A stretch of DNA of 39,406 bases, from the NCBI GenBank assembly GCA_017474285.1, contig JAFVHT010000048.1, positions 1-39,406 on the forward strand, in the 5' to 3' direction. Both the position numbers and the translations under genes were made by a program. Shown in pieces: positions 19,377-28,461 of this stretch; position 1 is the first letter of the stretch, and the number at the start of each line of letters is the position of its first letter. The notes beneath the pieces were generated by a model. It made no database searches. It was not told where the DNA came from and saw only the letters and a program-made list of their open reading frames with translations. The stretch is from Acetobacter sp. (GTDB lineage Bacteria > Pseudomonadota > Alphaproteobacteria > Acetobacterales > Acetobacteraceae).

Positions 19377-20255
19377 ATGTCGAAAAAAACCTTTCTTGAA
19401 TCCCCAAAAAACGACCCTCACATAGTCCCTAAAAAAGACGTTTCTGTTTTGTTGTCGAGTCATTTTGAGGGCAATGTTTATTTATGTGCCTCTCAACTTG
19501 AGGTTTTATGGCAGAAAATGCTACAACAAGCGTGCATATGTCACGATCAATTGGTTAAAGGTTTACTCACAACAGGAATCCGTTCTCACGCGAATTTTGC
19601 TTTTGCATTAGCGGCTTTGTTAGGGCGTAAATTAGGTGATCACTCAGTTGCGGTTGATGCGTTAACGGAATTGGTACAAGAATGTTTTGAGGCAGATCCT
19701 GATATTGTTTGTGCTGCCGCCGCTGATTTGTCGGCTATTCGTGAACGTGATGCAGCGTGTACAGATTTTATAACGCCGTTTTTGTTTTTTAAGGGATATC
19801 ACGCCATACAGTGCTATCGTGTTGCCCATTGGTTGTGGCGTCAAAATCGTAAACACCTCGCTTTACACTTGCAAAGCCGTGCTTCAGAACTTTTTGGCGT
19901 GGATATTCATCCTGCGGCACAATTAGGTCGGCGTATTTTATTTGATCATGGCACAGGCATTGTTGTGGGAGAAACTTGTGTTATTGAAAATGATGTTTCT
20001 ATGCTTCATAGTGTGACGCTTGGGGGGCGGGGTAAACAACACGGTGGCGATAGGCATCCTAAAATACGTAAAGGGGTTTTAATCGGGGCAGGAGCAAAAG
20101 TGCTTGGTAATATCGAAGTAGGGGAGGGGGCTAAGATTGGAGCTGGCTCTATTGTGCTTGATCCTGTCCTTCCTTTTACAACAGTTGTTGGTAACCCCGC
20201 TCGTCAGGTTGGCTCACGCCATACTGGTAGCTTTCCTGCACTGGATATGAATTAA
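19377..20255 (+). CDS. cysE: Serine O-acetyltransferase
   Basis: CysE acetylates serine with acetyl-CoA, the committed step of cysteine synthesis. The 292-residue protein has the usual N-terminal helical SATase domain (about residues 37-145). A left-handed beta-helix hexapeptide domain follows: SELFGVDIHPAAQLGRRILFDHG, the catalytic HGTGIVVGET, SMLHSVTLGGRGKQ, GDRHPKI and VGNPARQVG. The first ~35 residues are extra compared with shorter family members. AGGAG precedes ATG 19377, 18 bases after the ubiH-like stop. Cysteine feedback would act through the C-terminal tail, which here is short. No cysK lies nearby. Confidence 0.95.
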   Translation: MSKKTFLESPKNDPHIVPKKDVSVLLSSHFEGNVYLCASQLEVLWQKMLQQACICHDQLVKGLLTTGIRSHANFAFALAALLGRKLGDHSVAVDALTELVQECFEADPDIVCAAAADLSAIRERDAACTDFITPFLFFKGYHAIQCYRVAHWLWRQNRKHLALHLQSRASELFGVDIHPAAQLGRRILFDHGTGIVVGETCVIENDVSMLHSVTLGGRGKQHGGDRHPKIRKGVLIGAGAKVLGNIEVGEGAKIGAGSIVLDPVLPFTTVVGNPARQVGSRHTGSFPALDMN

Positions 20256-20367
20256 CACAAGCGGAAAGGCAAAATTTTATTCTCTGTATTCTGTTGTGTT
20301 GGTTATTTTAGCGTCTAAACAGAAAAGAGATGACTTCTACCGTATAGTTTTAGCGCTGATCGGCGTA

Positions 20368-20404
20368 CACGTTTCTATGAAACGTGCTGTTTAGTATTTT
20401 TTGA
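20368..20404 (+). terminator. Candidate terminator of the ubiH-cysE unit
   Basis: CACGTTTC (20368-20375), loop TAT and GAAACGTG (20379-20386) form an 8-bp perfect stem about 110 bases after the cysE stop. CTGTTTAGTATTTTTT follows. The T-run starts a few bases late, so the call is moderate. The rest of 20256-20560 shows no gene. Confidence 0.45.
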
Positions 20405-20564
20405 GACTTTTATATTTTTTAACTTTCACATAAAGCAGATCAGGCATTGAAATGCTTTTTTTTGAAAAAAAAGGGGGAGGGTAGGATTTCTGTGAGTTTT
20501 GTTTTAGTTTAACCATAGAACGCAAAAGCATAACAGTGAATCAGATAAAACTAAAAACTAAAAG

Positions 20565-20596
20565 AAAAGGTCATGAAATTTCTTTCATGACCTTTT
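20565..20596 (-). terminator. groEL terminator
   Basis: AAAAGGTCATGAAA (20565-20578) and TTTCATGACCTTTT (20583-20596) form a perfect 14-bp stem around a 4-base loop, 50 bases past the groEL stop. The stem itself ends in T-rich sequence on both strands, so it should work for groEL on the minus strand and may also stop plus-strand readthrough from cysE. Confidence 0.85.
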
Positions 20597-20646
20597 CCCG
20601 TAATGGGGAGAGATAAATCTCTCACATATAATATGAGAAATAAGAC

Positions 20647-22323
<1,677 letters not shown>

Positions 22324-22329
22324 CTAGAC

Positions 22330-22632
22330 TTAGTGTTTTGAGCAGCAAATAACGCCCAAAATGTCACTTTCTTTCATAATCAACAGTTCTTCACCGTCAA
22401 TTTTAACTTCTGTGCCAGACCACTTACCAAAAAGGACACGGTCACCCGCTTTGACATCAAGCGCCACAACATGCCCTTGTTCATTACGAGCACCTGGGCC
22501 TACAGCGATGACTTCACCTTCCATTGGTTTTTCTTTGGCAGTATCCGGAATGATAATGCCGCCAGCAGTTTTTTGTTCGCTCTCAAGGCGACGAACAACA
22601 ACTCGATCATGTAAAGGACGAAATTTCGTCAT
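22330..22632 (-). CDS. groS: Co-chaperonin GroES (10 kDa)
   Basis: GroES is the heptameric lid of GroEL. I start it at ATG 22632 ([16 protein letters not shown]), which gives 100 residues. The frame is open 27 codons further, but those lack the family sequence. The mobile loop [18 protein letters not shown] (about 19-36) and GPGARNEQG are typical, followed by [29 protein letters not shown]. The end is odd: most GroES proteins stop a residue or two after the last strand, but here ICCSKH is added, bringing two cysteines. A single extra T in this tail could have shifted it from a more usual ending. Confidence 0.97.
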   Translation of the reverse strand: MTKFRPLHDRVVVRRLESEQKTAGGIIIPDTAKEKPMEGEVIAVGPGARNEQGHVVALDVKAGDRVLFGKWSGTEVKIDGEELLIMKESDILGVICCSKH

Positions 22633-22725
22633 TATGGATTGCTCCACATTCATCATGCTATGGGGCACCCTAATGATTAGCAGTGCCACCTGTTTGAACC
22701 GCGCGCAACACAACGCCGCGACGTG

Positions 22726-22752
22726 TTAGCGCTTCCACCATAGAAGCACCGA
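22726..22752 (-). promoter_or_regulatory. CIRCE-like HrcA operator upstream of groES
   Basis: On the minus strand TCGGTGCTT, a 9-base spacer and AAGCGCTAA are arranged like CIRCE (TTAGCACTC-N9-GAGTGCTAA). The right arm matches 7 of 9 positions but the left only 4. It lies just downstream of the predicted promoter, the usual repressor position. An HrcA site is plausible but degenerate. Confidence 0.5.
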
Positions 22753-22757
22753 AGTAA

Positions 22758-22786
22758 GATGTAGGGTCGCTACCCCGTATTGTCAA
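22758..22786 (-). promoter_or_regulatory. Predicted groESL promoter
   Basis: TTGACA at 22786-22781, a 17-base spacer and TACATC at 22763-22758 lie upstream of the CIRCE-like element. The extended context CCTTGACA with CCCTACAT also resembles alphaproteobacterial heat-shock (RpoH) promoters, so dual vegetative and heat-shock use is possible. Confidence 0.6.
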
Positions 22787-23192
22787 GGAAAGGCACAACA
22801 TTTTTCTTTAAGAAAAATGATAGTATGAGAGAAAAAGCATTTCTGTGCTGTTTTCTGCGGAATTTTTGTGGTTTTTATATCTTATATCTGTTTTATAGCG
22901 TGTTAAAGCCGCATTTATTAGGTATAAAACGGGATATATAAAACGAAAGATGTGCCTCTTTTAAAATATTTTTTGAAATATTTTAGGCGTTTTTTGGATT
23001 TTTTAGAGAGGAGGAAGAACTTAAAAAAAATTAAAAAATGGACTTAAGAAAATAAATTTAATTTTGGAAATTAGGTTTTGAACGTAAGTCGATGATAAAA
23101 CGTAGTAGAGGCTCAAGAGGCACGTACCTAAAAAGACCAATTTATTTTATAGAGCCTCGTTTGAGAAGATCTTAAAAAGAGTGAAACAAGTG
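22787..23192. other. AT-rich intergenic region, no gene seen
   Basis: This region of 406 bases between the groES promoter and the end of the inositol monophosphatase gene is strongly AT-rich, with long A and T runs. GAGGCTC near 23108 and GAGCCTC near 23153 form a 7-bp inverted repeat with a wide loop, downstream of the inositol monophosphatase gene. I see no T-run after it and do not call a terminator. No ORF or RNA gene was recognised. Confidence 0.5.
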
Positions 23193-24017
23193 CTAGACTT
23201 TAAGACTATTTGTAACGACGTCTTGTAAATATTTGTGGAGATTTGTATTGCTTGCAATCAGTGTCACAGTTTCAGGAAAAGCGTTGAAATGCTTGCCGTC
23301 AGGGTCTGTAACGTGTCCACCTGCTTCGCGCACTAATAAAATACCTGCAGCACAGTCCCAAGGCTTAATACCAAACTCCCAATACCCCTCATAGCGTCCT
23401 GCAGCAACCCATGCTAAATCAAGGGCAGCAGAGCCAAAACGCCGAATACCTGCCACACGAGGCATTAAAGCGCTCATAACGCGTGTAAAAGGTGCTTGTA
23501 TATGAGAAGAGGCTTCAGAAAAAGGAATTCCCGTAGCAAAGAGGGAGTCTTGCATGTTTTTACGGGCAGAAACCCGCAGACGACGCTCATTAAGATAGGC
23601 GCCACCTCCTTTTTCTGCCCAAAACATTTCTTGGGCAACAGGGTTATAAACAACCCCTGCCATTAGTTCAACATGTCCATCGGGGAGTTGGTGTTGAAGC
23701 CCTATAGAAATAGCCCAATGAGGGATTCCGTGAAGGAAATTCGTTGTGCCATCTAAAGGGTCTACGATCCAACGCCATGTCCAGTTTTCATGATCTGAGG
23801 AGCCACTTTCTTCCATAAGAAAAGCATAACCCGGGCGAGCACGTTCAAGTTTTTCGCGTAAAACACGTTCGGCACAGAAATCCGCCTGAGAAACAAAATC
23901 TCCAGGTCCCTTAAGACTGACTTGAAGGTGTTCAACTTCGTTGAAATCGTGTAACAAAGTCTTCGCCGCAGCTTGCGCTGCCGCGTGCATCACTGTCATA
24001 ATCGGGGAAAGGCGCAT
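23193..24017 (-). CDS. Inositol monophosphatase family protein (SuhB-like)
   Basis: This 274-residue member of the Mg2+-dependent IMPase/FBPase-like phosphatases has motif 1 as MEESG (near residue 68). Motif 2 is WIVDPLDGTTNFLHGIPHWAISI, with the metal-binding Asp residues, and motif 3 is WEFGIKPWDCAAGILLVREAGG. GDFVSQAD near residue 38 also fits. The substrate could be inositol-1-phosphate or a related sugar phosphate. In E. coli the homologue SuhB also acts in rRNA transcription and maturation. It lies 73 bases downstream of efp on the same strand, so the two may be cotranscribed. The start at 24017 is the best-supported ATG, although internal ATG codons exist at codons 7 and 10. Confidence 0.92.
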   Translation of the reverse strand: MRLSPIMTVMHAAAQAAAKTLLHDFNEVEHLQVSLKGPGDFVSQADFCAERVLREKLERARPGYAFLMEESGSSDHENWTWRWIVDPLDGTTNFLHGIPHWAISIGLQHQLPDGHVELMAGVVYNPVAQEMFWAEKGGGAYLNERRLRVSARKNMQDSLFATGIPFSEASSHIQAPFTRVMSALMPRVAGIRRFGSAALDLAWVAAGRYEGYWEFGIKPWDCAAGILLVREAGGHVTDPDGKHFNAFPETVTLIASNTNLHKYLQDVVTNSLKV

Positions 24018-24090
24018 AGTTACACGTGCTTTAGCTTAGGAAAGAAAAACTTACTCTGAATAATAACTTAAATAGAGAGTCATAAGGGGG

Positions 24091-24657
24091 TTAGCTTTTA
24101 GCACGTTCAACGTAAGAACCATCTTCCGTGCGAACAACAATACGCTCTCCTGCCTCAACAAAAGGAGGGACCATGGTTTTAACACCGTTAGAGAGTTTAG
24201 CAGGTTTGTAAGAAGAACTGGCAGTTTGTCCTTTTACAACGGGGTCAGCTTCAATCACTTCCAATGTCACATGAGGGGGGAGATCAATGCTAACAGGGTC
24301 TCCCTCCACAAGGTGGAGGTTAAGGGTCATATTATCTTGGATAAAGGGTGCTTGATCCCCTAAAAGAGAAACAGGTACAGTCATTTGTTCGTAAGTTTCT
24401 GGATCCATGAGAACAAGTTGATCAGCGTCTGTGTAAGAATAAAGATATTCTCGATCTTCTGTTATAAGGCGTTCAACAGTATCCGCTGTACGCCAACGTT
24501 CATTGGTTTTATTGCCCGTTTTGAGGTCACGCATTTCAACTTGAATAAAGGCACCCCCTTTACCTGGGGTAATAATTTGTTGTTTGAGAACGGTCCACCG
24601 CCGCCCATCATGCTCAATCACCTGACCAGCACGGATCAAATTGGCTTGTTGTTTCAT
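24091..24657 (-). CDS. efp: Translation elongation factor P
   Basis: EF-P rescues ribosomes stalled on polyproline by acting between the P and E sites. The 188-residue protein has the three beta-barrel domains expected. The modification loop is TPGKGGAF with Lys33 at the tip, the position lysylated by EpmA in E. coli. Further signatures are RTADTVERL, EYLYSYTDADQLVLMDPETYEQ and VKTMVPPFVEAGERIVV. AAGGA sits just before ATG 24657. A strong promoter and a terminator-like hairpin lie in the leader upstream and are described separately. The modification genes are not in the window. Confidence 0.97.
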   Translation of the reverse strand: MKQQANLIRAGQVIEHDGRRWTVLKQQIITPGKGGAFIQVEMRDLKTGNKTNERWRTADTVERLITEDREYLYSYTDADQLVLMDPETYEQMTVPVSLLGDQAPFIQDNMTLNLHLVEGDPVSIDLPPHVTLEVIEADPVVKGQTASSSYKPAKLSNGVKTMVPPFVEAGERIVVRTEDGSYVERAKS

Positions 24658-24714
24658 AACGTTATCCTTAAAATCAGTATCTCTAAAGAAGTGAGAAGCG
24701 AATCATTTTAGCAT

Positions 24715-24797
24715 AAAAAAGACTCTCTCAAAAAGCGAATGTTATATAGCATAAAGCATCAACAAAGAGATTTGAGAGAGAGCTTATTTTTTGTAGT
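24715..24797 (-). ncRNA. Putative efp leader or small RNA ending in an intrinsic-terminator-like hairpin
   Basis: Seven or so bases after a strong minus-strand promoter the leader begins. CTCTCTCAAA (24780-24771) pairs with TTTGAGAGAG (24732-24723) around a 38-base loop, and TCTTTTTTATG follows. That is a terminator shape between promoter and efp. The product could be an independent RNA of about 80 bases, or a leader that attenuates efp. No known RNA family was recognised, and the loop holds a short GATGCTTTATGC segment. Confidence 0.45.
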
Positions 24798-24804
24798 AAA
24801 ATTA

Positions 24805-24833
24805 ATTATAGCAGAAAAACACAACACTGACAA
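24805..24833 (-). promoter_or_regulatory. Strong predicted sigma-70 promoter upstream of efp
   Basis: TTGTCA at 24833-24828, a 17-base spacer and a perfect TATAAT at 24810-24805. This is the best vegetative promoter in the window. It would start transcription near 24797, about 140 bases before efp. Confidence 0.7.
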
Positions 24834-25024
24834 CGCGAAACAGAAATTTCTTTTTATTCATTTTTAAAAGTACTTATTAAGGGCTTTTCTAAAATGTTCA
24901 AATATGCTAGAAAGTTCTGTTAGAGATAAAAAGACTCAATAAACCACGTATGATTTCTTAAAAATACATGAAAAATACGTGTTAAAAGAGTGCTTTGAGG
25001 TTTTTTGAGAAGGCCTCTTTATGA

Positions 25025-25115
25025 GGAAGGGTGTCCGAGTGGTTTAAGGAACCGGTCTTGAAAACCGGCGTACGGTGATACCGTACCGTGGGTTCGAATC
25101 CCACCCCTTCCGCCA
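25025..25115 (+). tRNA. tRNA-Ser(UGA)
   Basis: A class II tRNA with acceptor GGAAGGG/CCCTTCC, discriminator G and encoded CCA at 25113-25115. The D arm is TGTCCGAGTGGTTTAAGGA. The anticodon stem CCGGT/ACCGG encloses CTTGAAA, giving anticodon TGA at 25059-25061. A long variable arm (GTACGGTGATACCGTAC) and a GGTTCGAATCC T arm follow. The variable arm resembles that of tRNA-Ser(GCU) at 4499-4591. It stands alone, between the efp leader and the propeller gene. Confidence 0.97.
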
Positions 25116-25242
25116 ATGTTAAACCTAATAATTTCTTAAACCCAACTCTTTCAATGTCTACAAGGGCAATGTCTACAAGGGCTTAACAAAAAGCACGGTT
25201 TTTTTAACTCTTATACAAGTAGAAAGAAACTTTGCTTTATTT

Positions 25243-26202
25243 TTAGATCTGTTGGGCAAGGGATTTTCCTACAAAGGGGATTTCACGCACGCATTGAATG
25301 AGAACGCCGCGAAAGGATAAATCAATCTCTTTTGCATCAAAAATGGTTTTTTGTCCTATGGCACATAAGGTGTGTGTACCACGCGTAAAGGGGGGAAGAC
25401 CTTGTGGCGTGTGTTCTCCTAACAGGTTTTTCGTATAAGCGCGGCAAATAATTTGATCGGGGGTAAGAGTGTCAAAAACAAGAGGGTGTATGCTCCCCCC
25501 ATAGGTTTGAGAACAATCTTGCACAGGTAAAATGACCGTGTCCTCTAAAAGAAGAGGCGTTCCTCCGGGGCGTGCGCAAGACGCACCTGTGAGAATAGGG
25601 TTTTTATGATAACAAGTCCACGGACCAAAAAGCGTTCGGGAATATGCCGCATGAAGGGCGTATTGGTTTTGGGAGGAAGCCTGAAGATAAAACAACCACC
25701 ACATATTTTGATAGCGAACAGGCGTTGCGTCAGTAGGAATATCATTGCCGAGGTCTAATCGTGCTATTCTTACCCAATTATTCGGGAAAGAAATAGCACG
25801 GTATAAAAAACAGGTTCCCCGTTTAGAGGATTCGGGCAATATATATATTTCTCCGTTATCTTCAAAAACGTACGGGTAAGAGAGATGCCACGGTTCAGAA
25901 AGAACGGGTCTGCGTTCTAAAAGGGTAAAATCTGTGTCAAAAGTGAGACATTCAATAATGCCGCGACGGGTTCTGTAATCAAAAAATTCGGTAAAAACAT
26001 AAATTTTTCCATCTTTTTGAAAACAAAACGGGTCTGCCATAAAGGTGTAAAAAGACAATTTCGGTGTAATATTGATAATTTTATGTGTATAAGGCGCAGC
26101 TGTTTTCCCTTCCGCCTCTAAAATAGGGGCTGTTAAAATATCGGATAAGGAGCGATCAATACAAAAAAGATTCCAAATATCTCTCTCAAGTTTGAGTTTC
26201 AT
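25243..26202 (-). CDS. Predicted beta-propeller protein, GINT1-N-like (glycan-related)
   Basis: This 319-residue soluble protein has repeated beta-blade signatures: ADPFCFQKDGKIYVFTEFFDY (residues ~57-77), SEPWHLSYPYVFEDNGEIYILPES, TPVRYQNMWWLFYL, YSRTLFGPWTCYHKNPIL and ARPGGTPLL. This matches what I recall of the glucosamine inositolphosphorylceramide transferase N-terminal-like family, which resembles five-bladed propeller glycoside hydrolases (GH43/62-like). Such proteins often sit in polysaccharide loci, though none is visible here. There is no signal peptide, so it is probably cytoplasmic. The acidic catalytic residues of GH43 cannot be placed with confidence. The position between tRNA-Ser(UGA) and the cyd locus, alone on the minus strand, would fit acquired cargo, but that is inference. 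Confidence 0.55.
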   Translation of the reverse strand: MKLKLERDIWNLFCIDRSLSDILTAPILEAEGKTAAPYTHKIINITPKLSFYTFMADPFCFQKDGKIYVFTEFFDYRTRRGIIECLTFDTDFTLLERRPVLSEPWHLSYPYVFEDNGEIYILPESSKRGTCFLYRAISFPNNWVRIARLDLGNDIPTDATPVRYQNMWWLFYLQASSQNQYALHAAYSRTLFGPWTCYHKNPILTGASCARPGGTPLLLEDTVILPVQDCSQTYGGSIHPLVFDTLTPDQIICRAYTKNLLGEHTPQGLPPFTRGTHTLCAIGQKTIFDAKEIDLSFRGVLIQCVREIPFVGKSLAQQI

Positions 26203-26622
26203 GGTGATAAAGCTCTTTTTCTTTCACTATGTGTTTGAAGAAATAGCGTGTCTTTGTTGATGAAAATAAAAAAGGGTTTTCCCATTTGATAGAGGATATA
26301 ATCATGTATGAGGGAAAATTTTACATGTTGCAAGTAAAGGTGGTGTGTATGATATGCAATATTAAAATTAAATCCGTTTAGGGCAACTTAATCAATTTTG
26401 AAAGCATAAGAGAAGACGTCAAGGAGCTTGTCGCTTCTTTATCTTAATTTTGTTAAGTTTTGTTAAATATGGTCTAAATGTGGCAAATTCAGTTTGTGTG
26501 CTATAGATAATAGTTTATTATTTGGTGATTTTGTAAAAAACGGAAAACGTGAAGTGAAACATTGGCGTGAGCGCACAAGCTCTTTATCTACTCAGTTCTA
26601 TATCATGAGAGTGTTTTAAAAT
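26203..26622. other. Divergent intergenic region upstream of cydD
   Basis: This gap of 420 bases separates the minus-strand propeller gene from cydD. It should hold the cyd promoter. TATAAT occurs at about 26297-26302 with a poor -35, and several weak alternatives lie nearer cydD. TTGTTAAGTTTTGTTAAAT shows a short direct repeat (TTGTTAA) near 26450-26470. I found no convincing FNR box (TTGAT-N4-ATCAA). No gene is called. Confidence 0.45.
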
Positions 26623-28461
26623 ATGGCAAGCTCTTCTGTGAAACGGCGGGAAAGTAAACAATTATCTCTTCTCGCACGGCGTGTGCGTAAGTGGTTGACA
26701 CTCGCTGTGGCTTTAGGGGGTGTTTCGGCTGTGTGTTTGGTGCTTCTTTTTGTTGAGATTGCACGGCTTGTCGATGATGTCACTTTTCGTCACGTGCCTT
26801 TATCGGTAGGACATTGGGCTATTATTCTCTCTGTATGTTTGGTGTTGACGGTTCTGGCACAGTTTTTATCCGATATAGCGGGTACACAAGCGGGATTACA
26901 CATTGTTGGCAGTGTTCGTAAAGAGGCTATGACGCATTTAGCAAATGTTGGTCCTGTTGTCGCCGCACGTTTACCTGCGGGGGAAGTGCTTACGCTTCTT
27001 TCTGACGGGGTCGAGGCGTTAGAGCCGTATTTTGCGCGTTATATGCCTGCCGCAGCTAAAATGGTCGTGCAACCTTTAGTAATTTTAGCAGTTGTGGCAG
27101 GGCTTGATGGGTGGAGCTTGGTAATTTTGCTTTGTACAGGTCCACTTATTCCTGTTTTTATGGTGCTTGTTGGGTATCGCGCGCAAGCTTTAATGGATAA
27201 ACAATGGGTGCGGATGACCATATTAGGTGGTGGTTTTTTAGATGCTTTGCGTGGTTTAAAAACATTACGCCTCTTTGGACGAACAGCAGATAGTTTAGAG
27301 CAAATCGCTAAAATGGCAGATGAGCACCGTAAAATGACGCTTGCTGTGATGAAAATAGCTTTTTTAACCTCTGCTTCACTTGAGTTTTTTGCTTCTTTAT
27401 CAATTGCATTGATAGCCGTTGTTTTTGGATGTCGTTTATTAGCGGGAACGGCAGATTTTCGGACAGCGTTTCTTGTATTGATGCTTGCACCAGAATATTT
27501 TATGCCGTTACGGAATTTTTCTGCAAGTTATCACGCGCGCCAAAATGCTATGGCTGCGACAACACGCTTATTAGATATTTTTTCTTTACCTGTTTCTTTA
27601 GGACGTCATAATAAGAATATTGTTCCTGAAAATGAAAATATTACTTCGGAAAAGAATGGGCAAAGTGAGCAAACAAAAGAGCAAGCTGTAGAACAACAAG
27701 CGGTTGTTTTGGTAGAGGCATTACCAAAACCACACTACCTCAAACACACTTGTGAGGTTGAGGCTTTGACCTGTGACCAGATATGTGCTTCTTATGATGG
27801 GCAAATATCTGTGTTAGAATACGTGGTGTGTCGTTTTGAACGGCATAAATTAACAGTTCTTGATGGAGCAAGTGGGGCTGGTAAAAGTACTTTGCTCTCG
27901 GTGTTATTAGGGTTTTTGCAACCCACTTCAGGTTGTGTATGCGCATGGGACAACACAGGTAAATTGATGGATCTCGATGGCGTACGTATGGCTTGGGTGC
28001 CACAAAGGCCTTTACTCGTTTTTGGGAGTGTTGCCGATAATTTACGTTTGGGCATAGAAGATGCAAGCCTTGAGGCATTGAAACAGGCAGCGCACCAAGC
28101 CGATGCTTTATCGTTTATCGAAGCTTTGCCACAAGGATTTGATACGCCTATAGGGGAGCGCGGCAGTCGGCTTTCCGGAGGACAAATAAGACGTTTAGCT
28201 TTAGCACGTGCTCTCTTACATGAACCCGATGTGCTGATTCTTGATGAGCCAACGGCTGGATTAGATCCTGCGAGTACACAACGGGTTTGTGAGGCTATTA
28301 AAAGATGTACTTATGGAGATAAACAGGGTAGGAATAAACAGGGGAGAATTGTTATTGCTGCAACCCATCAATCTGAATTACTAGCGCGTGCCGATACAGT
28401 GTTCCGTATTGAAGACGGACGAGTCACCGAAGTTTTGACGTGTAAGGAGACGGTGGCATGA
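26623..28461 (+). CDS. cydD: Thiol (cysteine/glutathione) ABC exporter subunit CydD
   Basis: CydD with CydC exports cysteine and glutathione to the periplasm, needed to assemble cytochrome bd. The 612-residue half-transporter has six predicted membrane segments in the first ~320 residues. The ATPase domain has Walker A GASGAGKST (415-423), signature LSGGQ (518-522) and Walker B VLILDE (538-543). Between the halves (about residues 325-375) is a hydrophilic linker rich in Asn, Glu and Gln, longer than I expect for the family. The start of cydC overlaps its stop by 4 bases. The order cydD-cydC-cydA-cydB puts oxidase assembly and structural genes in one unit. Confidence 0.94.
   Translation: MASSSVKRRESKQLSLLARRVRKWLTLAVALGGVSAVCLVLLFVEIARLVDDVTFRHVPLSVGHWAIILSVCLVLTVLAQFLSDIAGTQAGLHIVGSVRKEAMTHLANVGPVVAARLPAGEVLTLLSDGVEALEPYFARYMPAAAKMVVQPLVILAVVAGLDGWSLVILLCTGPLIPVFMVLVGYRAQALMDKQWVRMTILGGGFLDALRGLKTLRLFGRTADSLEQIAKMADEHRKMTLAVMKIAFLTSASLEFFASLSIALIAVVFGCRLLAGTADFRTAFLVLMLAPEYFMPLRNFSASYHARQNAMAATTRLLDIFSLPVSLGRHNKNIVPENENITSEKNGQSEQTKEQAVEQQAVVLVEALPKPHYLKHTCEVEALTCDQICASYDGQISVLEYVVCRFERHKLTVLDGASGAGKSTLLSVLLGFLQPTSGCVCAWDNTGKLMDLDGVRMAWVPQRPLLVFGSVADNLRLGIEDASLEALKQAAHQADALSFIEALPQGFDTPIGERGSRLSGGQIRRLALARALLHEPDVLILDEPTAGLDPASTQRVCEAIKRCTYGDKQGRNKQGRIVIAATHQSELLARADTVFRIEDGRVTEVLTCKETVA

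Noticed and set aside
23100..23165. GAGGCTC/GAGCCTC inverted repeat downstream of the inositol monophosphatase gene
   Set aside because: Only 7 bp with a wide loop and no T-run on either strand, so I do not call it a terminator or RNA.
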